From positions 1 through 64,000 of the forward strand of contig JAKQSZ010000007.1 in NCBI GenBank assembly GCA_029569475.1: 64,000 nt of DNA. The letters run 5' to 3'. The notes beneath the pieces are model-generated. The model was given only the letters and a program-made list of their open reading frames with translations. It had not been told where the DNA came from and searched no databases. Positions 47,460-57,360 of the stretch are shown here, piece by piece. This stretch comes from Candidatus Eiseniibacteriota bacterium. Lineage in GTDB: Bacteria; Eisenbacteria; RBG-16-71-46; CAIMUX01. Both the position numbers and the translations under genes were made by a program. The first letter of the stretch is position 1, and the number at the start of each line of letters is the position of its first letter.

Positions 47460-49334
47460 TCACACACTGAGGCCGACTGCCCGCATCAGTTCCAGGGCGT
47501 TGCTTCGCCGCACTACGCCGGGACGGAGACGGTAATCGAACATCATACGACCGTCGACCAGCTCGTCCGCGAAGTGGGCATTGGCTCCCCGGCCGGCCAG
47601 ACCGCCGGTCAGCTCGGTCAGGGCCAGGTCGTGCGTGGTGATGATGCCGACCGCGCCCCGCTCCACGAATCCCCGCAGCACCGCTTCGGTTCCAATACGC
47701 CGGTCGTGCGAGTTGGTGCCATGCAGCATCTCATCCACGAGGAAGAGGACAGGGGTGCCGAGGTGCGTCCGGTCGGCGATCAGACGCAGGCGCTGGATCT
47801 CCGCGTAGAAGTGCGAGACGTTGGACTGCAGCGAGTCGATGACCCGAATCGACGCGGCCACCGCCAGGGGAGTCAGCCGCAACCGCCGCGCCCGGACCGG
47901 CGCTCCGGCCTGGGCCAGAACCGCGGCCACGCCCACCGATCGCAGGAAGGTGCTCTTTCCGGACATGTTCGAGCCGCTGACCACCAGAAGGGCGATCGGG
48001 GGAAGGGCCGGGGTGCCCGTGGATTCGGGAACATCGTCGGACGGCGCGAGGGACGTCCCGGGCGCCGGCCGGTCGCTCGGAAGGACCGGGCCGCCGGCAA
48101 GCCGGACATCGTTGCGCACGCACGTCGCCTCGGGCAGCAGCGGATGTCCGAGCCCCACCGCTTCGAGTCGCGGCGGGCCCGCATCGTCGATCTCGGGGAA
48201 TGGATCGTCCGGGTGTTCGAAGGCGTGCGAGGCCAGCGACGAGAGCGCCTCAAGCTGCCCGATGGCTTCCAGCCAACGCGTGACGCGCGCTCCGTGACGC
48301 ACACGCCATGCCTCGATGGCCAGGGCGAAGTGAACATCCCAAAGAAGGAAGTAGGCCAGGGGAGCCAGCATCTGGTTGCGGCGCGCCTCGTGGTAGTCCG
48401 CCAGGCGGTTCAAGGTCCGAATGGCGGTGGAGGCGCGTCGGGGCTGAACGATCGACTCGTGCACGGAGCGCAGCAGGGGAGCCTGCACTTCTTCCTCTTC
48501 CCAACGAGCCAGGACGAGCCCGAGCAGATCGAGATCGGCCCGTGCTTCGTCCCCCTTGTCGCCCGCCCTCTTCGCCACGGTTCGCAACGGCCGTCGGAAG
48601 AGGATCTGCGCGATGACGATGAGCGCGACCGGAGCCGCTCCCGTGGCCCCGGCCGCCCATGCGACAAGCGCGCCCACGCCCGCGATGGTCAGGACCACCG
48701 CGCCGGCGCGCCAGGCCGGTGCGGGAAGAGCGCCAGGCATTTGCGCCCAGGACCGCAGCGCCTGGGGGTGCCCGCCAAGCTGCCACTCCTCGCCCAGGAC
48801 GGCGAGGTTCTCGCGGAGTTGCAGCTTGTCCCGCAGTTCGCGGACCGCCTCCTGGCGCCGGCGCAGCTCCTCCGGCGGGGCCGGTTCCTTGAGCCAGTTC
48901 GCCAGGGTCTCTTCACCGGAGCGGGTGCGTGCCCGGCTCAGGAGCTGAAAGAGCGATCCGTGGCCGAAGAGATCGAGGTCGCCGGAATACGGGTGCGATG
49001 CATCCTGGAACCGGTCACCGGTCGCGCCCGCCTCTTGCCACCGGTGTTCGAGCCGCGCCAGCCCCTTCTGATAGAAGTCGGCGGCGCGCTGCGCGCGGCG
49101 GCGGTCCCGCAGGGAGTTCTCATGGATGACCGCGACCACGAGGTACACCAGCACCGGCCCGAGGCACGTCCACCACGGGACAACCCCGGGGCCCAGCGCC
49201 AGCCACAGGAGCAGCAGGAAGACGCCGAAGAGCGCGAGGCGCGCGTTCGCGATCCGGCCGTCGAGCCGGTCGAACCGGAGCCGCGCGGCCTCGTGAGCGG
49301 CCAGGCGCTCCCGGTACACGTCCTGCGGGTTCAC
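47460..49334 (-). CDS. MutS-family ATPase with membrane segments
   Basis: 624 residues. The C-terminal part (about 390-624) is a MutS ATPase domain: Walker A GSNMSGKSTFLRS (K460), FYAEIQRLRLI, Walker B VLFLVDEMLHGTNSHDRRIG and the H-motif GIITTHDLALTEL. Ahead of it is a MutS lever/clamp-like helical region (LFQLLSRARTRSGEETLANWL). Unlike MutS1 or MutS2, it has hydrophobic segments at about 33-70 (two helices) and 209-245 (two helices), and no mismatch-recognition domain or Smr domain. Such membrane MutS homologues occur in Bacteroidetes and related groups; the role is unknown and is unlikely to be ordinary mismatch repair. It begins with GTG 49334 and lies between glnS and the U32 gene on the same strand. 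Confidence 0.82.
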   Translation of the reverse strand: MNPQDVYRERLAAHEAARLRFDRLDGRIANARLALFGVFLLLLWLALGPGVVPWWTCLGPVLVYLVVAVIHENSLRDRRRAQRAADFYQKGLARLEHRWQEAGATGDRFQDASHPYSGDLDLFGHGSLFQLLSRARTRSGEETLANWLKEPAPPEELRRRQEAVRELRDKLQLRENLAVLGEEWQLGGHPQALRSWAQMPGALPAPAWRAGAVVLTIAGVGALVAWAAGATGAAPVALIVIAQILFRRPLRTVAKRAGDKGDEARADLDLLGLVLARWEEEEVQAPLLRSVHESIVQPRRASTAIRTLNRLADYHEARRNQMLAPLAYFLLWDVHFALAIEAWRVRHGARVTRWLEAIGQLEALSSLASHAFEHPDDPFPEIDDAGPPRLEAVGLGHPLLPEATCVRNDVRLAGGPVLPSDRPAPGTSLAPSDDVPESTGTPALPPIALLVVSGSNMSGKSTFLRSVGVAAVLAQAGAPVRARRLRLTPLAVAASIRVIDSLQSNVSHFYAEIQRLRLIADRTHLGTPVLFLVDEMLHGTNSHDRRIGTEAVLRGFVERGAVGIITTHDLALTELTGGLAGRGANAHFADELVDGRMMFDYRLRPGVVRRSNALELMRAVGLSV

Positions 49335-49413
49335 GGACCGGCGACGCTCTCATCCGCCCGGTGAGTTGCGTCCAACGCCCGGGCCGGATACCGCCCGGAT
49401 GCCGAAAGCGCCC

Positions 49414-51240
49414 TCATCCGGTCTTCTTCTCGATCCTGGCCCAGGTGTCCTTGAGAGAGACGGACCGGTTGAAGACCAGGCGTCCGGGCCTGCTGTCGGC
49501 CGAGTCGACGCAAAAGTAACCCAGCCGCTCGAACTGGAAACGATCGCCGGGCGCCGCCGCCGCCAGCGATGGTTCCACGTAACAGCGCGGCAGCACTTCC
49601 AGCGAGTCCGGGTTGAGGTTGACCGTGAAATCCTGCCCCTCAGGGTAGTCATCGGGATCTTCCTTGAGGAAAAGGTGGTTGTAGAGCCGGACCTCGGCGG
49701 TGACCGCGTGCGGGGCCGAGACCCAGTGGAGAGTGCCCTTGACCTTGCGCCCGTCGGGTGTCGAGCCGCCCCGGGTGGCCGGATCATAGGTGCAGCGCAG
49801 CTCGCGGATCTCTCCAGTGGCCGGGTCCTTGACCACCTCGCGGCAGGTGATCAGGTAGGCCGAACGCAGGCGCACCTCCTTGCTGGGGCTGAGACGGAAA
49901 AATCCCTTGGGGGGCGTTTCACGGAAGTCGTCCTGCTCGATGTACAACTCCCGGCTGAAGGGGACCTGGCGGATCCCGGCGGAGGGATCCTCCGGGTTGT
50001 TCACCACCTCCATCATCTCGACCTGGCCCTCGGGATAGTTCTCCAGGACGACCTTCAACGGCCGCAGCACGGCCAGCGCCCGGGGCGCTCGCCGGTTGAG
50101 GTCTTCCCGGAGGCTGTGCTCGAGCAGGGCGATGTCCACCACGCTGTTGCGCTTGGCCACCCCGATGCGGTCGGCGAAGTCACGGATGGCCTCGGGTGTA
50201 TAACCTCGGCGCCTCAGCCCGGAGATCGTCGGCATGCGGGGATCGTCCCAGCCGCTGACGTGCCCCTCGCGCACCAGCGTCAGAAGCTTGCGCTTGCTCA
50301 TGATGGTGTAGTTCAGGGCCAGGCGGGCGAATTCAATCTGTTGCGGGTGGCAAGGAGTCTTCAGTTCGTCCAGGACCCAATCGTAGAGCGGCCGGTGGTC
50401 CTCGAACTCGAGCGTGCAGATCGAGTGGGTGATCCCCTCGAGAGCGTCGGAGATGCAGTGCGTGTAGTCGTACATCGGATAGATGACCCACTTGTCCCCG
50501 GTCCGATGATGCTCGGCGCGGCGGATCCGGTAGATGATCGGATCACGCATGTTGATGTTGGGCGAGGCCATGTCGATCTTGGCCCGCAGGACGTGCGCGC
50601 CGTCCGGGAACTCCCCGGCCTTCATCCTCCGGAAGAGGTTCAGGTTCTCCTCCACGCTGCGATTGCGATAGGGGCTTTCGCGCCCGGGCTCGGTGAGGGT
50701 GCCCCGGTGTTCGCGGATCTGGTCGGCCGTCAGGCTGCACACGTAGGCCTTGCCGGCGAGGATGAGCTGCTCGGCATACTCATAGAGCTGGTCGAAGTAA
50801 TCCGAGGCATGGTAGAGCCGGTCTTCCCAGTCGGCGCCCAGCCAGCGCGCGTCCTCCATGATCGACTCGACGTACTCGGTCTCCTCCTTCTCCGGATTGG
50901 TGTCGTCGAACCGGAGGTTGAAGGTGCCGCCGTACTGCTGGGCGATGCCGTAGTTCAGGCAGATCGACTTGGCGTGGCCGATGTGCAGGTAACCGTTGGG
51001 TTCCGGGGGAAAGCGGGTCGCCACGCGCGTGCCGTTTTTGCCGGTCCGGAGGTCCTCCTCGACGATGGCCCGGATGAAGTCGCCCGGCGACGGGGTTGCG
51101 GGACCACCCTCTCCGGTGGCGCCCCCTGGTTCGCTCGCGGCCCGGGATGACGGGTCCGGCCGCTCGTTGGCGGAGGGGTGCGATGGGTTGGAGACATCGG
51201 GCGGGACGGGTCTGGACGCGTCCGGCTGGGATCGATCCAT
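49414..51240 (-). CDS. glnS: Glutaminyl-tRNA synthetase
   Basis: 608 residues, class I synthetase that charges tRNA-Gln directly. HIGH motif in [16 protein letters not shown] (residues 86-89), [56 protein letters not shown] equivalent IMSKRKL at about 318, and the C-terminal beta-barrel anticodon-binding domains ([20 protein letters not shown]). The first 50 residues are an added Pro/Ser-rich stretch. Start ATG 51240. A near-perfect promoter lies at 51459-51487 with about a 210-base leader. Upstream of mutS-like and U32 genes in the same direction. Since gltX is also present, the organism has both GluRS and GlnRS. Confidence 0.95.
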   Translation of the reverse strand: MDRSQPDASRPVPPDVSNPSHPSANERPDPSSRAASEPGGATGEGGPATPSPGDFIRAIVEEDLRTGKNGTRVATRFPPEPNGYLHIGHAKSICLNYGIAQQYGGTFNLRFDDTNPEKEETEYVESIMEDARWLGADWEDRLYHASDYFDQLYEYAEQLILAGKAYVCSLTADQIREHRGTLTEPGRESPYRNRSVEENLNLFRRMKAGEFPDGAHVLRAKIDMASPNINMRDPIIYRIRRAEHHRTGDKWVIYPMYDYTHCISDALEGITHSICTLEFEDHRPLYDWVLDELKTPCHPQQIEFARLALNYTIMSKRKLLTLVREGHVSGWDDPRMPTISGLRRRGYTPEAIRDFADRIGVAKRNSVVDIALLEHSLREDLNRRAPRALAVLRPLKVVLENYPEGQVEMMEVVNNPEDPSAGIRQVPFSRELYIEQDDFRETPPKGFFRLSPSKEVRLRSAYLITCREVVKDPATGEIRELRCTYDPATRGGSTPDGRKVKGTLHWVSAPHAVTAEVRLYNHLFLKEDPDDYPEGQDFTVNLNPDSLEVLPRCYVEPSLAAAAPGDRFQFERLGYFCVDSADSRPGRLVFNRSVSLKDTWARIEKKTG

Positions 51241-51812
51241 GGTGGGCTCCGCTTGATTGATGGCCTGTCTGGCTACGGATCAGCGATCAACCCGGACCAT
51301 CCTTCAGCCCGAATCGACCGCGCCGCTCCTCCTGAACTCCTGCTCCCCGGCCGTCTGCGGATATCCGCGTTTCCAACGGGAGGACCCGGCGGGGGCTGGT
51401 GGTCGGCCCTTGTCGAGGGAGATCCGGGACATCTCTTTGCCGGACCGGAGAAGGGCTCAGTATAGAAACGGCTACCGGGAGTGTCAAATCGCTGCGGTCG
51501 CCGGTGGTCGGGGTGATCGAGGAGATGGGGGCGAAGTTCTTGTGAACAGCGGAGGATGCGCGGCCCCTCCACTCCGGCGCCCTCCCGGTTGCCACAGTCT
51601 GCTCGAGGGAGGACGGTCGCCCTCTCGGCCGTTGCCGCTCGATCCGCCGGTCCCGGGACGTTCGGTCAGGCCACGCGCCCGGCATACGGTTAGCCGACGC
51701 CTCCGGGCGTCCGGTCAGCACCCGCCAGGCGTTGGGTCACCCGGCGGCGCCGGGGTCTGGTGTCAGCCGCCATGTTGGGCAGTCTGGTTTCTTGGGCGTG
51801 TCTTACGCGCCT
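51241..51812. other. Leader of glnS and intergenic region
   Basis: 572 bases between glnS and the GNAT gene on the same strand. It holds the glnS promoter at 51459-51487. The 210-base transcribed leader (51452 to 51241) shows no T-box signature that I recognise. The part above the promoter (51490-51812) has no supported gene. Confidence 0.5.
51459..51487 (-). promoter_or_regulatory. Consensus sigma-70 promoter of glnS
   Basis: On the minus strand TTGACA (51487-51482), 17-base spacer, TATACT (51464-51459): perfect -35, one mismatch at -10 and ideal spacing. Transcription would start near 51452 and run into glnS. Confidence 0.85.
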
Positions 51813-52388
51813 CTATCTGTCGGCGTCGTCGCTCCCGGCGCGCAGTGCGCGCCACTCCTCCGCCAGGATGTCAAAGACGACGTTGTCGACCCACCGGCCT
51901 TTGACGTATGTGGCTTGCCGCAGCACCCCTGCCCGTCGGTACCCCTGCCGCTCGACCGAACGGATGGAGGCCACGTTGTCCGCGAAGACGTGGGTCGAAA
52001 GGGAGTGGAGCCCGAGTTCGCCGAACGCATAGTCGAGGATCAAGTTCTTCGCCTCGGTGCCGTATCCCTGTCCTCTCAGTTCCGGGGGGGAGAGGAAGAT
52101 CCCGGTCATGGCCCGGCGGTGGATCCAGTCGATTCCGTGCAGGCCGACCGTGCCGATCAACCTTGGCTCGTGGCGGAGTTCGATCCCCAGCGCGACCTGT
52201 CTCGGGTGTGCGGTCCCGGAAGAGAGGGAAGCGATCCACTCCTTCTCGGCACGGACGGAGTAGGGCACGCGGAAGAGCAGGCATCGCCGGATCTCCGGGT
52301 CGTTGATCCAGGCGGTCAGGATGTCGGCGTCGCTCTCCTCCAGCGGCCGTAGCTGCACACGATTACCGACCAGGAAAGCGCCGGGCAT
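51813..52388 (-). CDS. GNAT family N-acetyltransferase (RimJ/RimL-like)
   Basis: 191 residues. GNAT fold: VQLRPLEESDADILTAWIND at the start, the beta-4/alpha-3 region MTGIFLSPPELRGQGYGTEA with the acetyl-CoA-binding R-G-Q-G-Y-G pattern, then LGLHSLSTHVFADNVASIRS and YRRAGVLRQATYVKGRWVD. This pattern is that of RimJ/RimL or SpeG-type enzymes that acetylate a small molecule or a protein N-terminus. AAGGAGG precedes ATG 52388 at good spacing. It lies about 325 bases upstream of the glnS promoter on the same strand and is divergent from the NmrA gene. Confidence 0.9.
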   Translation of the reverse strand: MPGAFLVGNRVQLRPLEESDADILTAWINDPEIRRCLLFRVPYSVRAEKEWIASLSSGTAHPRQVALGIELRHEPRLIGTVGLHGIDWIHRRAMTGIFLSPPELRGQGYGTEAKNLILDYAFGELGLHSLSTHVFADNVASIRSVERQGYRRAGVLRQATYVKGRWVDNVVFDILAEEWRALRAGSDDADR

Positions 52389-52848
52389 GACCGCCTCCTT
52401 GATGGAACGGCCGGCGTTCTGGAACGGCGAGTCCCAGCGGCCGGCTCTGGTGGAACTTCGGGCATCCTTCTGACGGTGGTGCCTGTCTCCCGGCTTCCTC
52501 CGCGCTCGTCGGACGCTCAAGAGAGCCTCGATCGAAGAACGGGGAGTGTCCAGTGCGAGGAGGTTAGGCCCACCGGCGGGGCGAACGCCATGGCGAATTC
52601 GCGCGCTCTCGGAGCTCGCCTTGACGACCTCCGGTACCTCAACGGCTCGGACCGGCCCGACTGCCGCCCCGTGTCGCGCGCCTTCCATGGGGGCGGGTCC
52701 AACCCGGTCTGGAGGCAGGCACCGGAGGCGCCTTGTCCGCGGAGGTGGAGCGCGAGAGCTGGCCGTCAGAGTCTCCGCGATCGGTTTCGGGCGGACGGCA
52801 TCGAACAGGGTCTGGCCGTCCAGTCTTACCGGCAAAGGAGGATCACCG
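52389..52848. other. Divergent intergenic region
   Basis: 460 bases between the GNAT gene and the NmrA gene. It should hold both promoters; none is clear. No gene supported. Confidence 0.4.
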
Positions 52849-53712
52849 ATGGAGAATCGTCCGGCAGAGCGCGTGGTTCTGGTCGCGGGGGCGACCGGCA
52901 AGCAGGGCGGAGCGGTCCTGCGTCATCTCAAGGGCACCGGCCTGCGGCCGCGCGCCGTGACGCGCAAGCCGGGGGAGGGGCCGGCGCGAGCCCTGGAGTC
53001 CCGCGGGATCGAGGTTGTGCAGGGGGACTTCGACACTCCCCTCAGCCTGCGGCCGGCCTTGGACGGGGCCTGGGGGGCCTTCGCCGTCCAGAACACCTGG
53101 GAGGCCGGAGTGGAACGCGAAGAGACCCAGGGGAAGGACTTCGCCAGAGCGGCCCGCGCCGCCGGCGTCGAGCACTTCGTCTACAGCTCCGTCGCCTCCG
53201 CCCAACGTCAGACCGGAATCCCGCACTTCGAAAACAAGTGGAGGGTCGAAGAGGTCGTGCGCGCCCAGGGATTCCCCAGCCACACGATCATCCGACCGGT
53301 CTTCTTCATGGAAAACCTCATCAGCCCGTGGTTCCTCAACGGCGACCAGATCGTCTCGGCGTTGAATCCTGACACCAAGCTGCAGATGGTCGCGGTGGAT
53401 GACGTCGGCCGGCTGGGCGCCGCGGCGTTCGAGCGCCCCGAGGAGTTCCGAGGCAGGGAGATCGATCTGGCCGGCGACAGCGTCACCATGAAGGAAGCCG
53501 TGGAAGGGCTCTCCGACGCCTTCGGGAGGCGGATCGAGTACGTCCAGATTCCGATCGAGGACATCCGCAAGAACAGCGAGGACTTCGCCTCGATGCTGGA
53601 GTGGTTTGAGCGGGTGGGATACAACGCCGACATAGAGGGCGTCTCGAAGACCTACGGGCTGAAGCTGACGAACTTTGTCGACTGGGCCAAGGGACAGAAG
53701 GCCACTTCCTGA
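52849..53712 (+). CDS. NmrA family NAD(P)-binding protein
   Basis: 287 residues, atypical short-chain dehydrogenase fold. Nucleotide-binding loop VVLVAGATGKQGGAVLRHL (GxTGxxG, residues 9-27), RPRAVTRKPGEG, GVEHFVYSSVASAQRQTG, HFENKWRVEEVVRAQGFPS and IIRPVFFMENL. NmrA-type proteins bind NAD(P) and act as redox sensors or as reductases; activity is not predictable here. AAAGGAGG (52834-52841) supports ATG 52849. It is followed by a 39-bp tandem repeat. Confidence 0.9.
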   Translation: MENRPAERVVLVAGATGKQGGAVLRHLKGTGLRPRAVTRKPGEGPARALESRGIEVVQGDFDTPLSLRPALDGAWGAFAVQNTWEAGVEREETQGKDFARAARAAGVEHFVYSSVASAQRQTGIPHFENKWRVEEVVRAQGFPSHTIIRPVFFMENLISPWFLNGDQIVSALNPDTKLQMVAVDDVGRLGAAAFERPEEFRGREIDLAGDSVTMKEAVEGLSDAFGRRIEYVQIPIEDIRKNSEDFASMLEWFERVGYNADIEGVSKTYGLKLTNFVDWAKGQKATS

Positions 53713-53714
53713 CC

Positions 53715-53810
53715 GGTTCTTCCGGCGCTACCCGGCTCCTTCCGATGCTGCCCGGTTCTTCCGGCGCTACCCAGCTTCTTCCGATGCTGCCTGGTTCTTC
53801 CGGCGCTACG
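53715..53810. repeat. 39-bp tandem repeat, 2.5 copies
   Basis: Units 53715-53753 and 53754-53792 and a partial at 53793-53810, starting GGTTCTTCCGGCGCTAC. Each unit is itself two related half-units of 19-20 bp (CTTCCGGCGCTACCC and CTTCCGATGCTGCCC). Confidence 0.85.
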
Positions 53811-54099
53811 CGCTGGGACCGGAAGTCCTCCAGGCTCGCCCCGGCAGGTCGAGGAAGGAGTCCATTCCAGCGCCGTGCGGCGCTATGGGTAAGGCCTCCC
53901 GCTTCACTCCTGCTTCGTGGCCGTGGCGGCATCATCAGCCCTGCCGGCTGGCGGGTGAGACGAGTCCGGCGCCCGGTCCGGCAGGGTGCGGCGGGATGCG
54001 TATCCCCTGGGATCTTCGGAGCGCCCCCTCCCGGGTGGGGCTCGGGGGCACACGCCCGGGAAGCCGCGTTCCCGGGGACCGACGCCTACACGCGACTGG

Positions 54100-54127
54100 T
54101 TGTCTTTTCATCAAACAAGCGCATAAT
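54100..54127 (+). promoter_or_regulatory. Promoter candidate for the hybrid sensor kinase
   Basis: TTGTCT (54100-54105), 16-base spacer, CATAAT (54122-54127), in the only AT-rich patch of this intergenic region. It lies 260 bases upstream of the kinase start. Confidence 0.5.
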
Positions 54128-54387
54128 GCGCCCGTCCGGATCAGGTCCGGTCTCCCGCTGCCCAGGCTCTCTGACGCTCCGGTCGCCCGGGTGGCCCTCG
54201 CGAGGTGTGTTGAGGAAGCCTGCACCGGCTCGACGCCGCGCGTACACGCGTTCCGGCGTCGCGGAGGTGTTCAGGTAAAATCGGGACGAGTGACGAGGGG
54301 CGGTAACAGAGCAGCGGTAGCAGGGCAATGGCCGCCATGCCATGACGGATGATCCCGGGTGATTCGAAGGAAGGATCGGAGGCCGGC

Positions 54388-57177
54388 ATGGACAGTGAAG
54401 ACTCGGCCGGGGCTGGCCACCACCGGGAGCCATCGAGGGGGATCCTCGAGGAGGTCGGCTCTCCGGGCGCCGCCGGCGAGCTCTACCGCCGGTTGTTCGA
54501 GCAGAACCCAGACGGGCTCTTCGCGGTGGACGCCGGCGGCAGCTTCACCCTGGTCAATCCGGCGTGCGAGCAGATCTGCGGATACGCTGCGGCCGAGCTG
54601 CTCCAGATGACCTTCATGCAACTCTGCGCCCCCGACCAGCTGGAGCGGACGGTGGCGCACTTTCACAGCGTTGTCGGCCGGCGGTCGCGCTCCGAGCTCG
54701 AGACGGCGCTCATCCACAAGCAGGGCCACCGTGTCGAGCTGTGGATTACCGGTGAATCCATCGAAACCCCCGGACTGGGCAGGCAGACGTATTGCACCGT
54801 CCGGGACGTCACGCAACGAAAGCAGGCCGACGAGGCCTTGGGACGCTACCGGCTTCTCGCCGACCACAGCCGCGACATCGTGCTCTTCATGGAGCGGAAC
54901 ACGGGACGCCTGCTCGAGGCCAATGCCGCGGCGCTCGCTGCCTACGGCTACAGCCGGGACGAGCTGCTCCAGATGACGATCCACGACCTGCGCCACGAGG
55001 AGACCAGCGGGACGACGGCGGCGCAGATGGCCAGCGCGGCGGCGGGGGGCATCCTGTTCGAGACCGTGCACCGGCGGAAGGACGGCACGGCGTTTCCGGT
55101 GGAGGTGAGTTCTCAGGGGGCCACCGTCGATCGGACGGCCGCCCTGATCAGCGTGATCCGCGACATTACGGGGCGCAAGGCGGCGGAGCTGGTCCAGAAG
55201 GAGACCGAAAGGCAGCAACGCCTTCAGGCGGGACTCCTGGACCAGGTCAGCGATGCCGTCATCGCGGTCGACAACCGGCAGCGTGTGACCTATCTGAATG
55301 CGGCGGCCGAGCAGCGTTACGGGATCCCAGCGAGCGAGATCATCGGCCGGCCGGTCATGGAACTCCTCAGCTGGAGCTGGAACCATCCCGGCGACCCGGG
55401 AAAGGCCCGGCGCGCGCTGGCCAGAACCGGGCGCTGGCAGGGAGAGAACGTCCACCGCACGCGTTCGGGACGGAGCTTTCCGGCCGAAAGCACCATCTCG
55501 GTGATCCACGACGAAGGGGGGCGCCGGAATGGTTTTCTCGCGACCCTGCGGGACATCACCGAGCGCCGAGCGGCTGAGGAGGCGGCCCTCCGCAGCGAGG
55601 CGATCTACCGGCGGCTGGCCGAGTTGGATCTCTTCGGCGTGGGATTCGGGGACAGCGCGGGAGGTGTCGCGTACATCAACGATGAGATGCTGCGGATGAT
55701 GGGCCGCACCCGCGAGGAGGCCGAGGCCGGAGCGGTCAATTGGCTGGAGGCCATTGCGCCGGAGCACCGCCCGGCGGAGGCGGAGATCAACCGCGCCCTG
55801 CCGCTTCTCGGCAAGGTGGTCGGGTACGAGCGGGAGTTCCTTCGCCCTGACGGGGAACGCACCCCCTTTCTCGGGGCGACCGCCATCGTGGATGCCGACA
55901 GCGATCTGCGGGTGAGCATCGCCCTGGACCTGACCCACATCCGCCAGACCGAGCTTGCCCTGACCCAGGCGAAGGAGGTCGCCGAGGCCGCCAGCCGCGC
56001 CAAGGACGAATTCATAGCCGTGCTTTCCCATGAGTTGCGCACTCCCCTGACCCCGGCCCTCATGGCGGCCACCATCCTGGAGGCCCACCCGCTGCTGTCC
56101 GCCGAACTGCGTGACGACGTGAGGATCATCCGCCGCAATGTCGAGCTGGAGGCGCGGCTCATCGACGACATGCTCGACTTGACCCGCATCGCCCGCGGCA
56201 AGCTCACGCTCCACAGCCGGATTGTGGACGGTCGCGAGCCCTTGGACTACGCGATCCGGACCTGCCACCCGGAGGCGACCGACAAAGGACTGCGTCTCGA
56301 GGCCGTCCTTCCGGCGGAACCGGTCTGGATCCACGGCGATCCCGCCCGCCTGCAGCAGGTCTTCTGGAACCTGCTGAAGAACGCCATCAAGTTCACCCCG
56401 GAGAAGGGCGAGGTCACGGTCACCGCAACCGCTTCCGCCTCCGGGGGGCTTGTGGTCCGCATTCGCGATACGGGCAAGGGCATCGAGCCACAGGCGCTGG
56501 AGACGATCTTCAACGCGTTTGAGCAGGGCGGCGGTGTCACGCGCCGCTACGGGGGACTCGGCCTGGGGCTCGCCATCTGCAAGGGTATCGTGACCATGCA
56601 CAAGGGCTCGATCCGGGCCGCGAGCGATGGCCCGGAAAGGGGAGCGACACTCTGGGTCGAGCTCCCTCCGCTGCCGGCGGGCCTGCACGCGCCGGTGAGG
56701 ACTCCACGGGTGGCCGGGCTTCCCGAGTCGCCGCTATCCCGGAGCGACCCCGCGACTGCCCACGGATCCCGGCAGGCCGCCGCGGCAGAGCCGGCATCCG
56801 CCGGGTGCCGCATCCTCCTGGTGGAAGATCACGAGGCTTCGTCCGCCATGATCGCCCGTCTGCTGCGCGGCTTCGGGCACGACGTGGTCATCGCGGGGGA
56901 TGTGAAGACCGCCGAGGAGAACTTCGGCACGGCTTCCATCGACCTGGTCATCAGCGATCTTGGTCTGCCCGACGGCACCGGACATGATCTCATCCGCCGA
57001 TTGCTGGCGCGGCACTGGGTGCCCTCGATCGCGCTGACCGGCTACGGAATGAGTTCCGATGTCCAACGCAGCGTGGAAGCGGGGTTTCTCGAGCACCTGG
57101 TCAAGCCGGTCAACGCCCGGGAATTGCAGGAGGCGGTCGAGCGGGTCCTGGGCCGTCCACGGTCGGGCCGCTCCTGA
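54388..57177 (+). CDS. PAS-rich hybrid sensor histidine kinase
   Basis: 929 residues, soluble. Four PAS/PAC units at about 30-155 (LFEQNPDGLFAVDAGG), 160-280 (DHSRDIVLFMERNTG), 285-405 (LLDQVSDAVIAVDNRQ) and 415-535. Then HisKA with FIAVLSHELRTPLTPALMA (H548), HATPase_c with N box NLLKNAIKF, G1 RDTGKGIEP, F/G2 YGGLGLGLAI, and a C-terminal receiver with VEDHEASSAM and VISDLGLPDGTG (phospho-acceptor D857), ending with the K of LVKPVNA. No membrane helices, so it senses an internal signal such as redox or gas through PAS. GGAGG supports ATG 54388. No separate output regulator is adjacent. Confidence 0.92.
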   Translation: MDSEDSAGAGHHREPSRGILEEVGSPGAAGELYRRLFEQNPDGLFAVDAGGSFTLVNPACEQICGYAAAELLQMTFMQLCAPDQLERTVAHFHSVVGRRSRSELETALIHKQGHRVELWITGESIETPGLGRQTYCTVRDVTQRKQADEALGRYRLLADHSRDIVLFMERNTGRLLEANAAALAAYGYSRDELLQMTIHDLRHEETSGTTAAQMASAAAGGILFETVHRRKDGTAFPVEVSSQGATVDRTAALISVIRDITGRKAAELVQKETERQQRLQAGLLDQVSDAVIAVDNRQRVTYLNAAAEQRYGIPASEIIGRPVMELLSWSWNHPGDPGKARRALARTGRWQGENVHRTRSGRSFPAESTISVIHDEGGRRNGFLATLRDITERRAAEEAALRSEAIYRRLAELDLFGVGFGDSAGGVAYINDEMLRMMGRTREEAEAGAVNWLEAIAPEHRPAEAEINRALPLLGKVVGYEREFLRPDGERTPFLGATAIVDADSDLRVSIALDLTHIRQTELALTQAKEVAEAASRAKDEFIAVLSHELRTPLTPALMAATILEAHPLLSAELRDDVRIIRRNVELEARLIDDMLDLTRIARGKLTLHSRIVDGREPLDYAIRTCHPEATDKGLRLEAVLPAEPVWIHGDPARLQQVFWNLLKNAIKFTPEKGEVTVTATASASGGLVVRIRDTGKGIEPQALETIFNAFEQGGGVTRRYGGLGLGLAICKGIVTMHKGSIRAASDGPERGATLWVELPPLPAGLHAPVRTPRVAGLPESPLSRSDPATAHGSRQAAAAEPASAGCRILLVEDHEASSAMIARLLRGFGHDVVIAGDVKTAEENFGTASIDLVISDLGLPDGTGHDLIRRLLARHWVPSIALTGYGMSSDVQRSVEAGFLEHLVKPVNARELQEAVERVLGRPRSGRS

Positions 57178-57280
57178 AGCGGAAAGAGCGAGCGGCGTCA
57201 GCGCAGGTAGTGGGCCGGGGCAATGAGTCGGGCGTGGTGCGGTAGCTGGAGCCGGCCGACGTTCGAGTCGGGAGGGCAGG

Positions 57281-57309
57281 TTGTCCGCCGTTCCGGGCGC
57301 TGGTAGCAT
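57281..57309 (+). promoter_or_regulatory. Promoter candidate for gltX
   Basis: TTGTCC (57281-57286), 17-base spacer, TAGCAT (57304-57309). Four of six matches in each hexamer with ideal spacing, giving a leader of about 45 bases. Confidence 0.5.
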
Positions 57310-57360
57310 CGCGGCTTGCAGTCCTTCGGATGAGGAGCCACCCGCAACGGGAGAAGCAGC

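Larger units (their letters stand above)
53713..54387. other. Long intergenic region with repeats and a promoter candidate
   Basis: 675 bases. It starts with 2.5 copies of a 39-bp repeat (53715-53810) and later holds a promoter candidate for the sensor kinase (54100-54127) in a locally AT-rich patch. No gene supported. Confidence 0.5.

Noticed and set aside
53813..54387. Small genes in the gap before the sensor kinase
   Set aside because: All short frames here are Arg/Pro-rich, lack binding sites and overlap each other on both strands.
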